Assembly: GCA_027943335.1 (NCBI GenBank)
Contig: BSBK01006029.1
Span: 189,001 to 253,000, forward strand
Direction: 5' to 3'
Length of the DNA stretch: 64,000 nucleotides
From: Chamaecyparis obtusa
Lineage: Eukaryota; Streptophyta; Pinopsida; Cupressales; Cupressaceae
Shown here piece after piece: positions 25,021 through 35,810 of the stretch. Made by a program: the position numbers and the translations under genes. Numbering within the stretch: position 1 is the first letter of the stretch; the number at the start of each line of letters is the position of its first letter. The notes under the pieces are model-generated. The model searched no databases and was not told where the DNA came from. It worked only from the letters and a program-made list of their open reading frames with translations.

Positions 25021-25080
25021 TGAACATTATGGTTAGATGGATCAAAGTCAAAGAAAGGAAATGGAGTAGGCCTTGAACTA
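25021..25080 (+). pseudogene. Element E archaeal-type RNase H, 5' piece
   Basis: LWLDGSKSKKGNGVGLEL is the first strand of the archaeal-type RNase H (aRNH) domain that Tat-like elements carry. The frame stops at the exact edge of unit C and resumes at 46,376 in phase, so the two pieces were one domain before the insertion. Confidence 0.75.
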
Positions 25081-25394
25081 TGTTGATTTGTGTTTTATGA
25101 CCTACTAATAGTAGAATAGAATATTGTGATATCCTATCCTCTCTTGATCAAAATCACGTGTATGCTAAGATTGTGAAAGATCGTTCAATTGACTCCAAGG
25201 TTCTTTTTATGTCAAATCTTGATTGTGGATAAGCTCAACGATTGATGTGATATGTTGGTATCACGAGTGGCCTTATGTAATTTCCTTAAGTCGACTTCAA
25301 ATGGTACTGGCTATGGGAGCTTTCAAATGATATTGCAATGAGAGTATTTTTGGGGGGGGGCTTTTCACGATACCTAGAAAGTAAATGAGAGTGA

Positions 25395-28075
25395 ATGAAC
25401 GATTTTAGTGACGTCCACGAGACCAAAAGCCCACAACCTTAAGCAATTTCCATATTCCTTTCCATTTTCGATCTTCTGTTATGAATCTTAGCCAAAAACC
25501 AACAATTTGGTTGATCTTATCCTCTTCAAATAAATTGTGCATGTTGTCAGCCTTCAAGATGATTTCATATTGAGCCCAAATATCATCATAAGCTGCGCAT
25601 TTTGTGCGAATGTGCCATTCAGTTTCAATTACGCTCGTCCTACAAAACATGTAAGTTCTCTCCTCCCAAGCCTCTTTGGGCCTCTTCCATCTACCCGTCT
25701 CGCACTTGAGATGATGTGATCCCGTCCTCAATTGTGCCACTAACAGCCTTGCTTTCCCTTTAATAGAAGCCCCTAAATACACTTTCTCACCATGCTCCCT
25801 AGTTGGGTTAGACTCTTGAATGTAGTAAGCCTTTTTTTGACCAATGTTATTAGTTCACATGGCACTCTGAAACTTGTCCATGACAAGATTTTTTATGTCC
25901 ACATTTGTATTAGGATACTCATGTAGCTTAATGTTCCATTTATTCAGCCACTTTTTATTTTGCTTCATCCAAGTTTTCTTTCTATGGTCAAGATCCTCTT
26001 CCTTCACAATTTTCGGCCAGCGTATGTTTTCAACCTTCTTTAAATAACTAAGTAACCGAGTTATCGATGATGCCTCCAATGGAAAAGTCCCAACCTCTGC
26101 TAAAAGAATATCATAAGGTGTGAAGGTTTTAACTTTGAGATTGCCTGTGATTAGGTGCTTTTGAATTCTCTCTAGCTATCTCCATCCATAGTTTGACATG
26201 CTGCCACCCCAAACCTCGCAGCCATAAAGAACCATTGGTGTGACCAGCAAACTGAAAAGAATCTTCTTGGTTTTCCAATCCTAGAGCTCAGCTATTTTGG
26301 AGCAAATAGGAGGCTTTCCAGCCCCCCTTTATCCTTTTCGCTCTACATGTCTCCCAAATGAGCTTATAATGAAAGTCAATCCCAAGATACTTGTATTCTT
26401 TCACAATTTCCAATAGGCTGCCTTCAAAAAGGAACGTTATATGCTTTCCTTTTCTCCTTAAAGAGAAAATCATGATTTTGGTTTTGGTAACGTTCACCTG
26501 CATTCCAACCTCTTGGCAAAAGTGTTGTAAGCCCCCTAAATGACCTCTTAACCCTTGAGCCGTGTTTGAATATTAAAATAAGATCATCAATGTACAAAAA
26601 AAACTACACAACATAACCTACCAAATGAACACCTTCTCCATCTGTTTTGTTTAACCAAGTTTCTAATTTATCAATGTATAACTCAAACAAGGTTGGGGAT
26701 AAAGGACATCCCTGTTTAACACCAATGTCACTACCAAAACATTCAAACATTCCTTCACTAGTTCTGATTTTGGCTCTAACTCTGTCATATAATCTATGCA
26801 CTGCCACTTTATACTCATCAGGATACCCAATTCTTCCATCCCGTTCCATAGCTTGTCTTTAGGCACCGTGTCAAAGGCTTTCTTAAAGTCAACAAAACAA
26901 CAATAAGCTTCTTCGCCCTTATTGTCCCATATTTTCTCTATTAAATGTCGAAGAGTGATGCAATGGTCCATGGTGGAATGTCTAGGTCTGAAACTCGCAT
27001 GTCCTCTTGCCCCTTTTCCCTCACCTTCTACCCAATTGCTGATTCTATGTTCTATCATGCTCCCAAAAAGTTTACCAAAAAGTGGGTTAACCATAATAGT
27101 GCGGTAGTTAGATGGATTATTGATATCACCACTCTTAAAGAGGGGAATAACCACACTAGTTGTCCAATCTACCGGGAAACCATCGCGAATGAAATGATTG
27201 GAGATTCCTTTTATGTGAGGTGCAAGGATTTCTGCTCCCCATTTTAAAAATCCAGCTTGCAGCCCATCAATATCACTAGCTTTACGACTTGCCAATTTCT
27301 TTACACTATCTTGATATCATCAACTGTGAAGAGTTCCTTTGATGTATTCACTATGGGAGCTCTTGTGGACGTTCATAGAGCAACTTTGCATACTCAAGCC
27401 ATTGTGTATCTTTAATAGTGTTCTCAATTTGTTTTCTCTCTTGCTGCAACTCTTTCCAAAATTTTTTGGGATTGTGCTTTCTAAGGAATATTAACTCTTC
27501 CTTTCTTGTCTTAACATACTCTTCTTTTTTTGCTTGAATCAATTTTGTGTACCACTTCTTGAGTTCTTTGCTTATGTCTTTCCCTTTTATAGATCTCTTT
27601 TCTGCCTTACATTCCTCATCATACCATAGATTTTCTAGAAAAGTATTAGTAGCCCTCTTTCTACTACATGATTGTTTACATGCATTTAAAGCCTCGTGGA
27701 TTATAGAAATCAGCAAGCTACTATGAACATGCTCACATTCCTCATTAACCTTGTCATCCACCAAGAGGTTATTTATTTCATGAAATGGCTGCTCAAGCAC
27801 CGCATTGAAGGTGTTCTTGTTCTCCTGATTTAAGAGGATTTTGCCTTTGTTTGCTGCTTTCTTTTGCATGTGAGGATCTTGTTTATTGTGTGGACTATTT
27901 GAAGTGAAGTCCAACTTAACAAATAGAGGCATGTGATCAGATTTCATCTCTATAGGGCATACACCAATGTCAAACTCAAGCACTCTAGTTGTAAGGTTTG
28001 GTGAACAAATTACATAGTCAACCACACTCTGCCCTTTATATGTTTTGCACGTGATACCCCCTGAATTTGGCCAAC
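25395..28075 (-). mobile_element. Non-LTR retrotransposon (LINE), 5'-truncated
   Basis: Minus-strand coding, several frames. From 28,070 leftward: the C-terminal part of an exonuclease-endonuclease-phosphatase-type endonuclease (SVVDYVICSP ... MKSDHMPLFV), a basic linker, then reverse transcriptase (ASDIDGLQAGFLKWG, NPSNYRTIMV, FRPRHSTMDHCITLRHLI, CCFVDFKKAFDTVPKDKLW, GCPLSPTLF, catalytic YIDDLILIF near 26,590, thumb VKEYKYLGIDF). It ends in a zf-RVT-like domain (MFCRTSVIETEWHI..KCAAYDDIW, 25,405-25,780). The RT fingers resemble CR1/Dualen-type elements more than standard plant L1. Frameshifts make it inactive. No poly(A) tail or target duplication is visible. Confidence 0.75.
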
Positions 28076-28890
28076 CTGAGTAGAGTTGAAGAATTCTATT
28101 CTAATCCTAAGAACTTGAAAGATGAATACTACTACGATGAAATCTACCAAACTTTGCTTCACCAAATTCAACAACTACACAAAGCTATTGCAATCTTCAA
28201 GGGTTGTGCAAATAATTTTCATATCCCAATGAGCACATCAAAATGAACAATGTGCATCAAAGATAGAAGTATCCAACCTTACACCATGCTTAGGAATTAC
28301 CTAAGAAGGAAAGGTATGAGCAAGACGATTCCACCATAATACCATTATCAGTCACATTTATCTAAGTACTTGAAAACAAATCTATTCTAAGTGAGGGAAC
28401 AAAGAGAACATGCTAGCACCAAAATATATCAAGAAATCACCAAACTGAAATGACAACTTTATTATCTTGGTAGCTCATAAGCAACAATCTGCAAACTCCA
28501 TGCTTTACAAATGAGAAGTGAGCCCTTTATATAGGTCTTAGATTTCAATGGGTGGCTAGGATTGAAACAAAATAAACAGCCTAGATTTTGCCACCTCATC
28601 CTTGATTAGGGTTAGGGCAAGAGAGAATTTACAATTAATGAGTGGGTCTACATAGACTAATCAGGAAGAAGCCCCTCTCTTAGTGGGGTAATAAATGCCC
28701 ACCATGTAAGTCTACTTAGCAGGAGAGTGGAGTGAAATGAATGTCCACTATGCATTAAATGTCCTATCATTCCCAAAATAGTCAGTCAAGGATTCTCCTC
28801 ATTGAATGCAGTGAACCGGGACAAGATTATCTCGATTTCACCTATGGAGACACTTGGCGCATTATCCTACCTAAACTCCATGAGTGCAAT
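28076..28890 (-). other. Unit C 3' region with second TATA box
   Basis: Non-coding part of unit C, homologous to unit A 13,700-14,400 in reverse. The TATA box is CTTTATATA on the plus strand at 28,525-28,533 (TATATAAAG on the minus). From there the LTR-like R-U5 sequence runs left until it is cut by the LINE. Confidence 0.55.
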
Positions 28891-29590
28891 GTCCTATTCA
28901 CACCTGGAAAACTTCTTTTCCCATTCTAGAGCCACTTCTTGTACTTTAATCATGATACTTGAGATTGCTGAAATGATCCCCAGATCCCTTGCTGAAAATG
29001 ACTTCGTGGAAAAGAATCCTTCCACCTTGGCCTTCAAAAATTCAATTATCATTTCTTCTTTTGTTGCCCTTTCTAAAAACAAAGCATCGACTGTGTTAAA
29101 GACGCTTTTCTGAATGACCCTGATTGCCTTCCTCAACCGAGCCGAGTCCTCGTCTGATTTTTCAAACAACTCCTTCTCTTGGCTCACAACACAAAACCAT
29201 CGATGGAAGTCATATGCTTCATTCTCTGTTTCAACTCCACTTTCTATCAGGGTTTGCTTGGGAATCATCATTATCTTCCCTAGTTACGAAATAATTTGAT
29301 CTTGATAGGTATGAGCGTCATCCCAAGCTTGGTGCACATTTTGGATTCTACCAAGATCACACACAATTCTTTCATATATTTGGACCAGATCCTCAACAAA
29401 TTCGTGGGCAATAGTTCTGACATTGTTCACCATTCTTTAGTGCCTTGGACGATTTGTCTCATTTCTTCTAAGCTTTTTACTTCTCTCGGGAGAGCTATGG
29501 GAGGAACAAATGTCTTCTCTTCTTGGCTAATTGGGTGCGTTAAGTTTCTGCAAGTATCCATGCAGGGCTTTGTTTTCACTTCTTAACTTC
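28891..29590 (-). pseudogene. Unit C ORF, C-terminal part
   Basis: Continues the frame that stops at 41,616, after the 12-kb insertion. It reads KLRSENKALHGYL, then after decayed stretches VEDLVQIYERIV, TENEAYDFHRW, KELFEKSDEDSARLRKAIRV, FNTVDALFLERATKEEM and VALEWEKKFSRCE. The same blocks are in units A and B (KSENKALCGYL, NTVEALFTKRLTNKEM, VPEWENNFSKCE). The region is predicted helical or coiled-coil. Function unknown. Confidence 0.7.
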
Positions 29591-29979
29591 TGTAATGTCC
29601 CCTTTTGGAGTACCTTATATTGTGTCGGATCGTTAGCCATTTTACCTTGGTCCGGAGGGGTAATCATGGTGTTGTAGTGCTCCAGGAGATAATTGGCCTA
29701 GGTGGTTTCGTTTCAGGCCAATTGGAGCAGTTTTCGCAGGTTTCCAGGGTACTTACTATTTATAGTAAGTCAGCAGGGTTCAGAATTCTTGGGTTTTCAG
29801 TAGTGGACTTGGAGCGTCTCGTTGAGAGCTTTTCGGCGAGCTATCACATGTCGGCATCCGAGCTCGTTTGGGCCTCCATTTTAATCACGGACGATTCCTC
29901 ACTTTATTTATTATTTCACTTTATATCTCAACGGTCAATTTATTTAAAAAGTGACTTAAAGTGAAATTATAAAGAGACG
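29591..29979 (+). repeat. 5' LTR (first part) of the PDS5 carrier
   Basis: Aligns base by base with 40,729-41,113. It is broken by the copia-type element after AGACG and resumes at 35,290. It contains the 20-bp palindrome at 29,751-29,770. Confidence 0.85.
29751..29770. repeat. 20-bp palindrome in LTR
   Basis: ACTTACTATTTATAGTAAGT: two 9-base arms around TT. An identical copy lies in the 3' LTR at 40,884-40,903, and the reverse complement is in unit C at 45,878-45,897. Confidence 0.8.
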
Positions 29980-30298
29980 TGTCGAGATTTTAAGGATCGT
30001 TGCAAATGTAATAGCACTGCTTGAATTGTATACGGTATGTATTTTCCAAATGCAACAATCTCTCTTATTTATATTGGGAATGAGGCTAGGAGAGATATGT
30101 CCCTTCATGGGACATGTCTATTCATTTTATAATGTTTCATTAATCAATCATATATTAGAATAATATATATTAATATATATAATATAGCATATATATATAT
30201 ATCATATATATATACAAATACAATATATTATTATTAATCAATATCTAAGTATTATATGTATTTAAGTGATCATACGACTGAAGCTACAAACATTAACA
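29980..30298 (-). repeat. Copia LTR (3' LTR in element sense)
   Basis: Starts TGTCGAGATTTTAAGGATCG and ends CTACAAACATTAACA. Pairs with 34,960-35,289. Contains an (AT)-rich microsatellite at about 30,160-30,230. Confidence 0.85.
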
Positions 30299-30599
30299 CT
30301 CCCTCTTAGCTAGGGAGGATGATCAACCAGAATGTGTTGTGGTCTCCCTTGTCAACACATATGACCCTAACTATAGCCATACAAAACATCAGCACCCTCT
30401 TAGCTAGAGAAGATAAAATCCATCAAGGTAATAAATCATTAATTTTGAAAGAGAGGAGATATCACCCCACTGTGATATTAGGAGATATGGTATACGCAAG
30501 AATATCAAGTCACATGATGTTCACCATAGCTCATAAATATCCATGGTATGTCTAATGACACTATGTCTCATGATGTCTGTCATATGGATACTAAGTAAT

Positions 30600-31070
30600 T
30601 ACATATCACATAAATCATGATATGAAGTATCACCTAACTTGTGATATGAGGAATCACCTAACACGTGATACCCAGATTTACATATCACCTAACATGTGAT
30701 ATGAGGAATCACCTAACACATGATACCCAATTTTCAATATCACCTAACATGTGATATGAGGAATCACCTAACACGTGATACCCAGTTTTCAATATCACCT
30801 AACATGTGATATGAGGAATCACCTAACATGTGATACCCAATTTTCAATATCACCTAACACATGATATGAGGAATCACCTAACATGTGATACCTAGTTTTC
30901 ATATCACCTTGATATGAGGAATCACCTTTGATCGTGATACCTAGTTTTCATACCACCTTGATATGAGGAATCACCTTTGATCGTGATACCTAGTTTTCAT
31001 ACCACCTTGATATGAGGAATCACCTTAGATTGTGATACCTGATTTTCATATCACCTTAGATCGTGATACA
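30600..31070. repeat. Tandem array of ~50-55-bp hairpin-forming units
   Basis: About nine units of the type ATATCACCTAACATGTGATA + TGAGGAATCACCTAACACGT + GATACCCAGTTTTCA. The right half has shorter units with ACCTTGATATGAGGAATCAC and CTTTGATCGTGATACCTAG. Each unit holds inverted words (ATCAC/GTGAT), so single strands could fold. It lies between the copia polypurine tract and the RNase H tail. Confidence 0.8.
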
Positions 31071-31439
31071 AGGATATAGTAAATAAGAACATTACATTCC
31101 ATTTACATATAACCCTATTATGGTATGTGCATAGACATATAACTATCTACCATAACGAATCTCCATTACAAGATCATCACCTTGTAACATCAAATACAAG
31201 TGTTCATTGTCGAAAAGTCGTCACCTTTCTCCAATATTCACAGGAGGGCCCATAAGTCCTGGAGTCACACATGTGAAATCCACCTTGACTCATGTTAGAG
31301 GGTGGATCCATCATGGCTCATCCCAAAGGGTGGAAACAAGGGCTTTCACCTTAGAGTTCTCTCTCAAGGAGAAGAATGCAATAACATACAAGATAATAGA
31401 TGACACTCCTTTTTCATCTAAGGCTTCATTCTCCAACAT

Positions 31440-31540
31440 GCCAAGTTTATCTCAAAGGTACACAACCTTGCCTCTAGCAAGAAACTTGGTGAGAATATCA
31501 GCCATATGTTCTGTAGGGATAATGTACCTTGAATAGCATA
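31440..31540 (-). pseudogene. Copia RNase H tail
   Basis: The minus strand reads RYIIPTEHMADILTKFLARGK, the end of the Ty1/copia RNase H domain (canonical ADILTKPL), followed closely by a stop. It confirms the element's family and direction. The upstream RT is not recognisable. Confidence 0.75.
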
Positions 31541-31679
31541 CTTATGCACTATATCTCTTATATAGTTTGCATCACTCTAGGTGAACCCCAAGTTATGTAG
31601 GAGATAGCATAAAAGCATTTTAGCCAGCACACATGAGACTCAATCTCATGATCATAGTCTTCTGGATGCTTCCTTTAAG

Positions 31680-32290
31680 GTCTTGTATTAACCTCCTCAC
31701 CTCCTTGTCCAAGGTTGTTTTAGATGAACTATTATACTCCCTCTGAATCTAATATCAACCTTCTGCGAGGAAGTTGTGTCTTTGTTCTTTAGTTTGCATT
31801 ACGCTCTTTTCTTGAATTCCCAACCATCTATTTAGGAATATCATGACCTAGATATCTGCATAAAAGCCTTCTAGTTCACATATATGGAATTTCATCATTT
31901 GAATCACAATTATTTTTCCTTTTATAGTTTCTTGGTCACTAGGGAAACCATCTGGATATGGTTTACTCCCTCTGTATCAATATGACCAAGATCCTTGGAA
32001 ATCAAATAAGGCATATCCTCTAGATGTTGCACTGACTCCCTCTGAATCTTTGAGTACTAACATCAACATTTAACCTTCTCGTCCAAGGTTTCCTCTGATG
32101 GTTCATCAGACTTCTTCTGAATGTGATATCAACCTTCTGACCTTCTCGTCCAAGGTTTCCTCTGATAGATAAAGTATTAGACTCCCTCTGAAGCTCAAAC
32201 TTGTGCGTCAATCTCCTGACCTCTTTTTCCAAGGTTGTCTATAATGGATTGTCAGACTCCCTCTGATTCTGATATCAACTCTCAACTCAG
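31680..32290. repeat. Degenerate tandem repeats in copia interior
   Basis: Repeats of roughly 90-100 bp are built on GACTCCCTCTGAATCT, ATATCAACCTTCTGACC and TCTCGTCCAAGGTTTCCTCT. They occupy the place where RT/RNase H coding would be expected. The minus-strand open frame 32,020-32,232 is only a translation of the repeat. Confidence 0.6.
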
Positions 32291-32299
32291 TTCCATAAC

Positions 32300-34940
32300 T
32301 GCAGGCATTAATTTCTTTCTCCCTTGAATGCAATCTTGTATGCTTCTAGATTTGTCCTCAATGCACCTCTTATTGCCAAATATTACTACCCTCAGGCAAT
32401 TTCTTCCACCAACTTGAATTATTATTGTGATCCTCCCGAAGCTTAATTCAACACTCCCTCTTAGCTAGGGAGGAATCCTTCATGATAGCTTCTAGTTTGT
32501 CCTCCTGACGCTAAAATCAACATTCTCTCTTAGCTAAGGAGGGTCTTTTCAGATATTTGAGTTATAAGAGGAATGTCCACCATGGCTACTCCCAGAGGGT
32601 GGTTCCATCATGGCTGCTCCCATGAATGGAAATGCAAACAAACACAAGTCTTCATCCACCAAAGCTTCACTTCACTCAATGTAGCCGTAAGAGCTTGCAA
32701 TGGATGACATACACTTAGAGGCACTAGAGTCCTGCAAAGTTTGATGTTCTGATTCTATACAAATTTGACTCCCTTATGAAAACTCGCAGCTAAGGGAATG
32801 ATCTGTGCCCAAACATTAATGACTGTGATGACAATCGGCTTTGATTCCATCTACCAATATATTTGTGTTGTTTCTAATGTTTTCTTTGCTTCATATAAGT
32901 TCTTCCTGTAGTAGTGAGGGAATCATAAAATAACACATATAGTTCCAGCAATGTCCTCCAATAAGAGGTGGACAGTTTTCTTACAACTACGAGTCTTATC
33001 TGCAAGGGACTCCAAAAATAATATCGTTGCCAGCTTTATATAAAACATTGTGGTCTTCCATTGCAAGAGTTGTGTTCGTTGAAGCTCGGGTTATGTACAA
33101 TTGTGGCCAAGTTATTATTTTGAACAATCAGCCCAACTCACACAATTAACACAACACACCCACATAGAGAGTGGCCTACAAAATTCAAGGCGAACAACTA
33201 AACCACACATAGTGGTCGATTTGCACAGTGTGGGATCGCATTGTAAATAAGATGGTCCATGCGGTCCACAACAAGTTCATGAAATGGTGTTCTGTATTTG
33301 GCTTCAAACCGCTACCTGCGACATCCAAAGGTATCTTTGTTTCATTCTATACGATACTCTCTGTAGATCGGGACAGTGGATCTCACTCTTTGCCATTATC
33401 GGTTCCAACATGGGCCATCTATTCAGCGGTCCGATTTTGTGGATCATATGTGACTCGTCTACAAACATCTCGCACCCCAGTGACAAGATCCACTGGTTGT
33501 ATTTTGGCCTCCGTAGAGAATCAAGCCCTCTAATCAAGACACATCGACTTGTATCTTTTTGCATTCTGTGTGGTCCAAGCATCAACCCCACTACACCATT
33601 ATCCACGTGGCTCCTTCCACACGACCAGACAAGTCTCCATCGTGGGCCATTTTGTGTTTCCCTCGCAACATCTGACTTAAATCACAATACAAATAGGGTA
33701 TCTTCTTCATCTAATAGCCCCTCACTCTTGGCAGCAGTGACCCTCGCAGGACCTCTACACGATTCTCCAGCCTTTGTGATCTGTTGAATCCAAGACTTCT
33801 GGAAACCATTTTGATCTCTCTATGTGTAACCACAGATCACAAAATGTCTTAAAAAAAAAGGTGTATCAATCTCTCTATGTGTGATCGAAGATTGCAGTAT
33901 CAAATTTGAAGTGTTAAACTCGATCACATATAATATTGATATTTGCAATCGATATGTGATGAAGGTGCTTACACATTTTTTTTTCAACTATGCGGAACTC
34001 ATCATAACCAACACTTTCCACTTTCACTATTAAAGGAAATATGAAGCTACCTAATTTTCAAACTTGGCCACGGAATTCATATCAAGAGCTAGAGTCGCCC
34101 AATCACATCTCAAGAGTTCATATCGGCTCTAGATCATGCATGTAGGCAATTTGATCACACAAAACAGTTGCTTATTTTGTCACAAATCTTTCGTCTACAT
34201 GGATTGCGACCTAGCTTTGTGATAATGATTCATTGTTATTGAAATAATAGTTCCATAACTATTGTTAGCAAAAATTGACAACTATTTGATCTGTTTGCCA
34301 CTGGTTTTAATTCCCGTGAATCACTTATCAATATGTATATTGGTCGTTCCACAATGGTGAATTCCCGTGACAACTATTGATGTGTTTGCCACTGATTTTA
34401 ATTCCTCTATCCAAGCCCGTGGATGGCGTGATGTCCACGTCTCTTTCCTCTCTAGTCATATTAAGGTGGGTTTTGTAATTAAAGATGAATTCATATTGAG
34501 TGCCAAAAATTCATGTGCTTAAACCAGAAGAACATTTTGTCCATTTCAATGGCATCTACGCCTTTTTCGAGCAGTTGCTTGTGTACCCGTATTTCAAACT
34601 ATTCTCTGGACTTCTTATCGATATGAGGGGATCAAAGCACCCTATAGAGCACTCTTCTTCGAGACAGTCCGACCTTGCGGTAACTCTGGAAGCACGGATG
34701 GTTCAGATATATTTTGGGAAAATGATTTCACCAATATGCGTATCTCGGTGTCTCCAATCGATTCATTCTTTGCTATTTGAGATCGAGACTCAGATTGATT
34801 GATGTCCTGCAAGGACATGAGACGATTGCAACAAGGGGTCATCTGCACCAGAGGAGGTAGAGGTGGCATGTTCCTCTGCTTCAGCAACGCCATCAAATTC
34901 CTTGTCCCCGTTTTAAAATACTTGTTCTCTATTTGCAGCC
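32300..34940. other. Copia interior, no recognised coding
   Basis: Open frames at 33,284-33,787 (plus) and 34,642-34,896 (minus) have no motif I know. No CCHC knuckle, DSG protease, integrase HHCC/DDE or YVDDM is visible on the minus strand. The interior may have been replaced by other DNA. Confidence 0.5.
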
Positions 34941-34947
34941 TAGCCTA

Positions 34948-34959
34948 GCTCTAATACCA
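34948..34959 (-). other. Primer-binding site of copia element
   Basis: The minus strand reads TGGTATTAGAGC, complementary to the 3' end of initiator-Met tRNA (canonical TGGTATCAGAGC, one change). It is immediately adjacent to the LTR end. Confidence 0.8.
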
Positions 34960-35289
34960 TGTCGAGATTTTAAGGATTGCTGCAAATGTAATAGCACTGC
35001 CTAAATTGTATACGGTATGCATTTTCCAAATGCAACAATCTCTCCTATTTATATTGGGAATGAGGCTAGGAGAGACATGTCCCTTCATGGGACATGTCTA
35101 TTCATTTTATAATGTTTCATTAATCAATCATATATTAGAATAATATATATTAATAATAATATATATAATATAGCATATATATATATATATCATATATATA
35201 TATACAAATACAATATATTATTATTAATCAATATCTAAGTGTTATATGTATTCTAAGTGATCATATGACTGAAGCTACAAACATTAACA
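34960..35289 (-). repeat. Copia LTR (5' LTR in element sense)
   Basis: Starts TGTCGAGATTTTAAGGATTG and ends CATTAACA. It is the partner of 29,980-30,298 and differs by transitions and AT-repeat length. Confidence 0.85.
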
Positions 35290-35797
35290 AGACGAAATGG
35301 GCATATGAAGAGTCACAGTGGGGAAACTGAAGAGTCATAGCTGCAGCCATAAGAGGAGGTTTTGGAGTCTCATTCAGCATGCTTCAGTTTATGGATTTTT
35401 ATCTCTCCTTGAGAATTCGAGAAGCTTCAGCTATCGAATCAGAAATCTGAGGACGGAAACCTTTAGCATTTCTTGGTGGATTGGATGGAAACCCAATTCA
35501 TCCCGGTGCGGATTCACTTCAGAATTCGCCATTGTTTTACCAGGTTCTTTATCATCCAGTCTTATTGTTATTTGCCTGTAGTTCAGATTGGAATGTAATA
35601 ATCTATGGTTTTGTATTGCTGTTGTAAAATACATACCATTTTCTGAGTTATTTCATGAGATTGTATTTGCTGGTTATATAAATAAATCTGCTAGTTATTC
35701 GAGAATATCTGTTGGTTATTTGCATGTTATCGTTTATTTTAAATCTACCTAAGATTTACTGGTCGAAATCAATAAATGGCCGGTTAGGGTCATTTCA
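35290..35797 (+). repeat. 5' LTR (second part) of the PDS5 carrier
   Basis: Begins with the copia target duplication AGACG and aligns with 41,109-41,615. It ends GGGTCATTTCA, one base before the primer-binding site. Confidence 0.85.
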
Positions 35798-35798
35798 G

Positions 35799-35810
35799 TG
35801 GTATCAGAGC
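35799..35810 (+). other. Primer-binding site of the PDS5 carrier
   Basis: TGGTATCAGAGC, a perfect 12-base match to the tRNA-iMet site used by Ty1/copia and by many Ty3/gypsy chromovirus-type elements. One base (G) separates it from the LTR. Confidence 0.85.

Larger units (their letters stand above)
29980..35289 (-). mobile_element. Ty1/copia-type element, minus strand, mostly non-coding
   Basis: Perfect 5-bp duplication AGACG (29,975-29,979 and 35,290-35,294). The LTRs are 29,980-30,298 and 34,960-35,289 (about 320-330 bp, TG...CA). Read on the minus strand, the LTR is followed at once by TGGTATTAGAGC (34,948-34,959), a tRNA-iMet primer-binding site. The other LTR is preceded by the purine tract AAGAGGGAGTG (about 30,297-30,309 on plus). 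That fixes the direction as minus. The internal 4.6 kb keeps only the RNase H tail (about 31,440-31,540). The rest is tandem repeats and unrecognised sequence, so it is non-autonomous. By-eye LTR differences are about nine, all transitions (about 3%). Confidence 0.85.

Noticed and set aside
30600..31070. Regularly spaced repeats resembling a CRISPR array
   Set aside because: The units are contiguous tandem repeats with no unique spacers, lie in a plant retrotransposon and drift along the array.
33284..33787. 167-codon plus-strand frame in the copia interior
   Set aside because: Opposite to the element's direction, with no recognisable domain; overlapping frames on both strands suggest chance.
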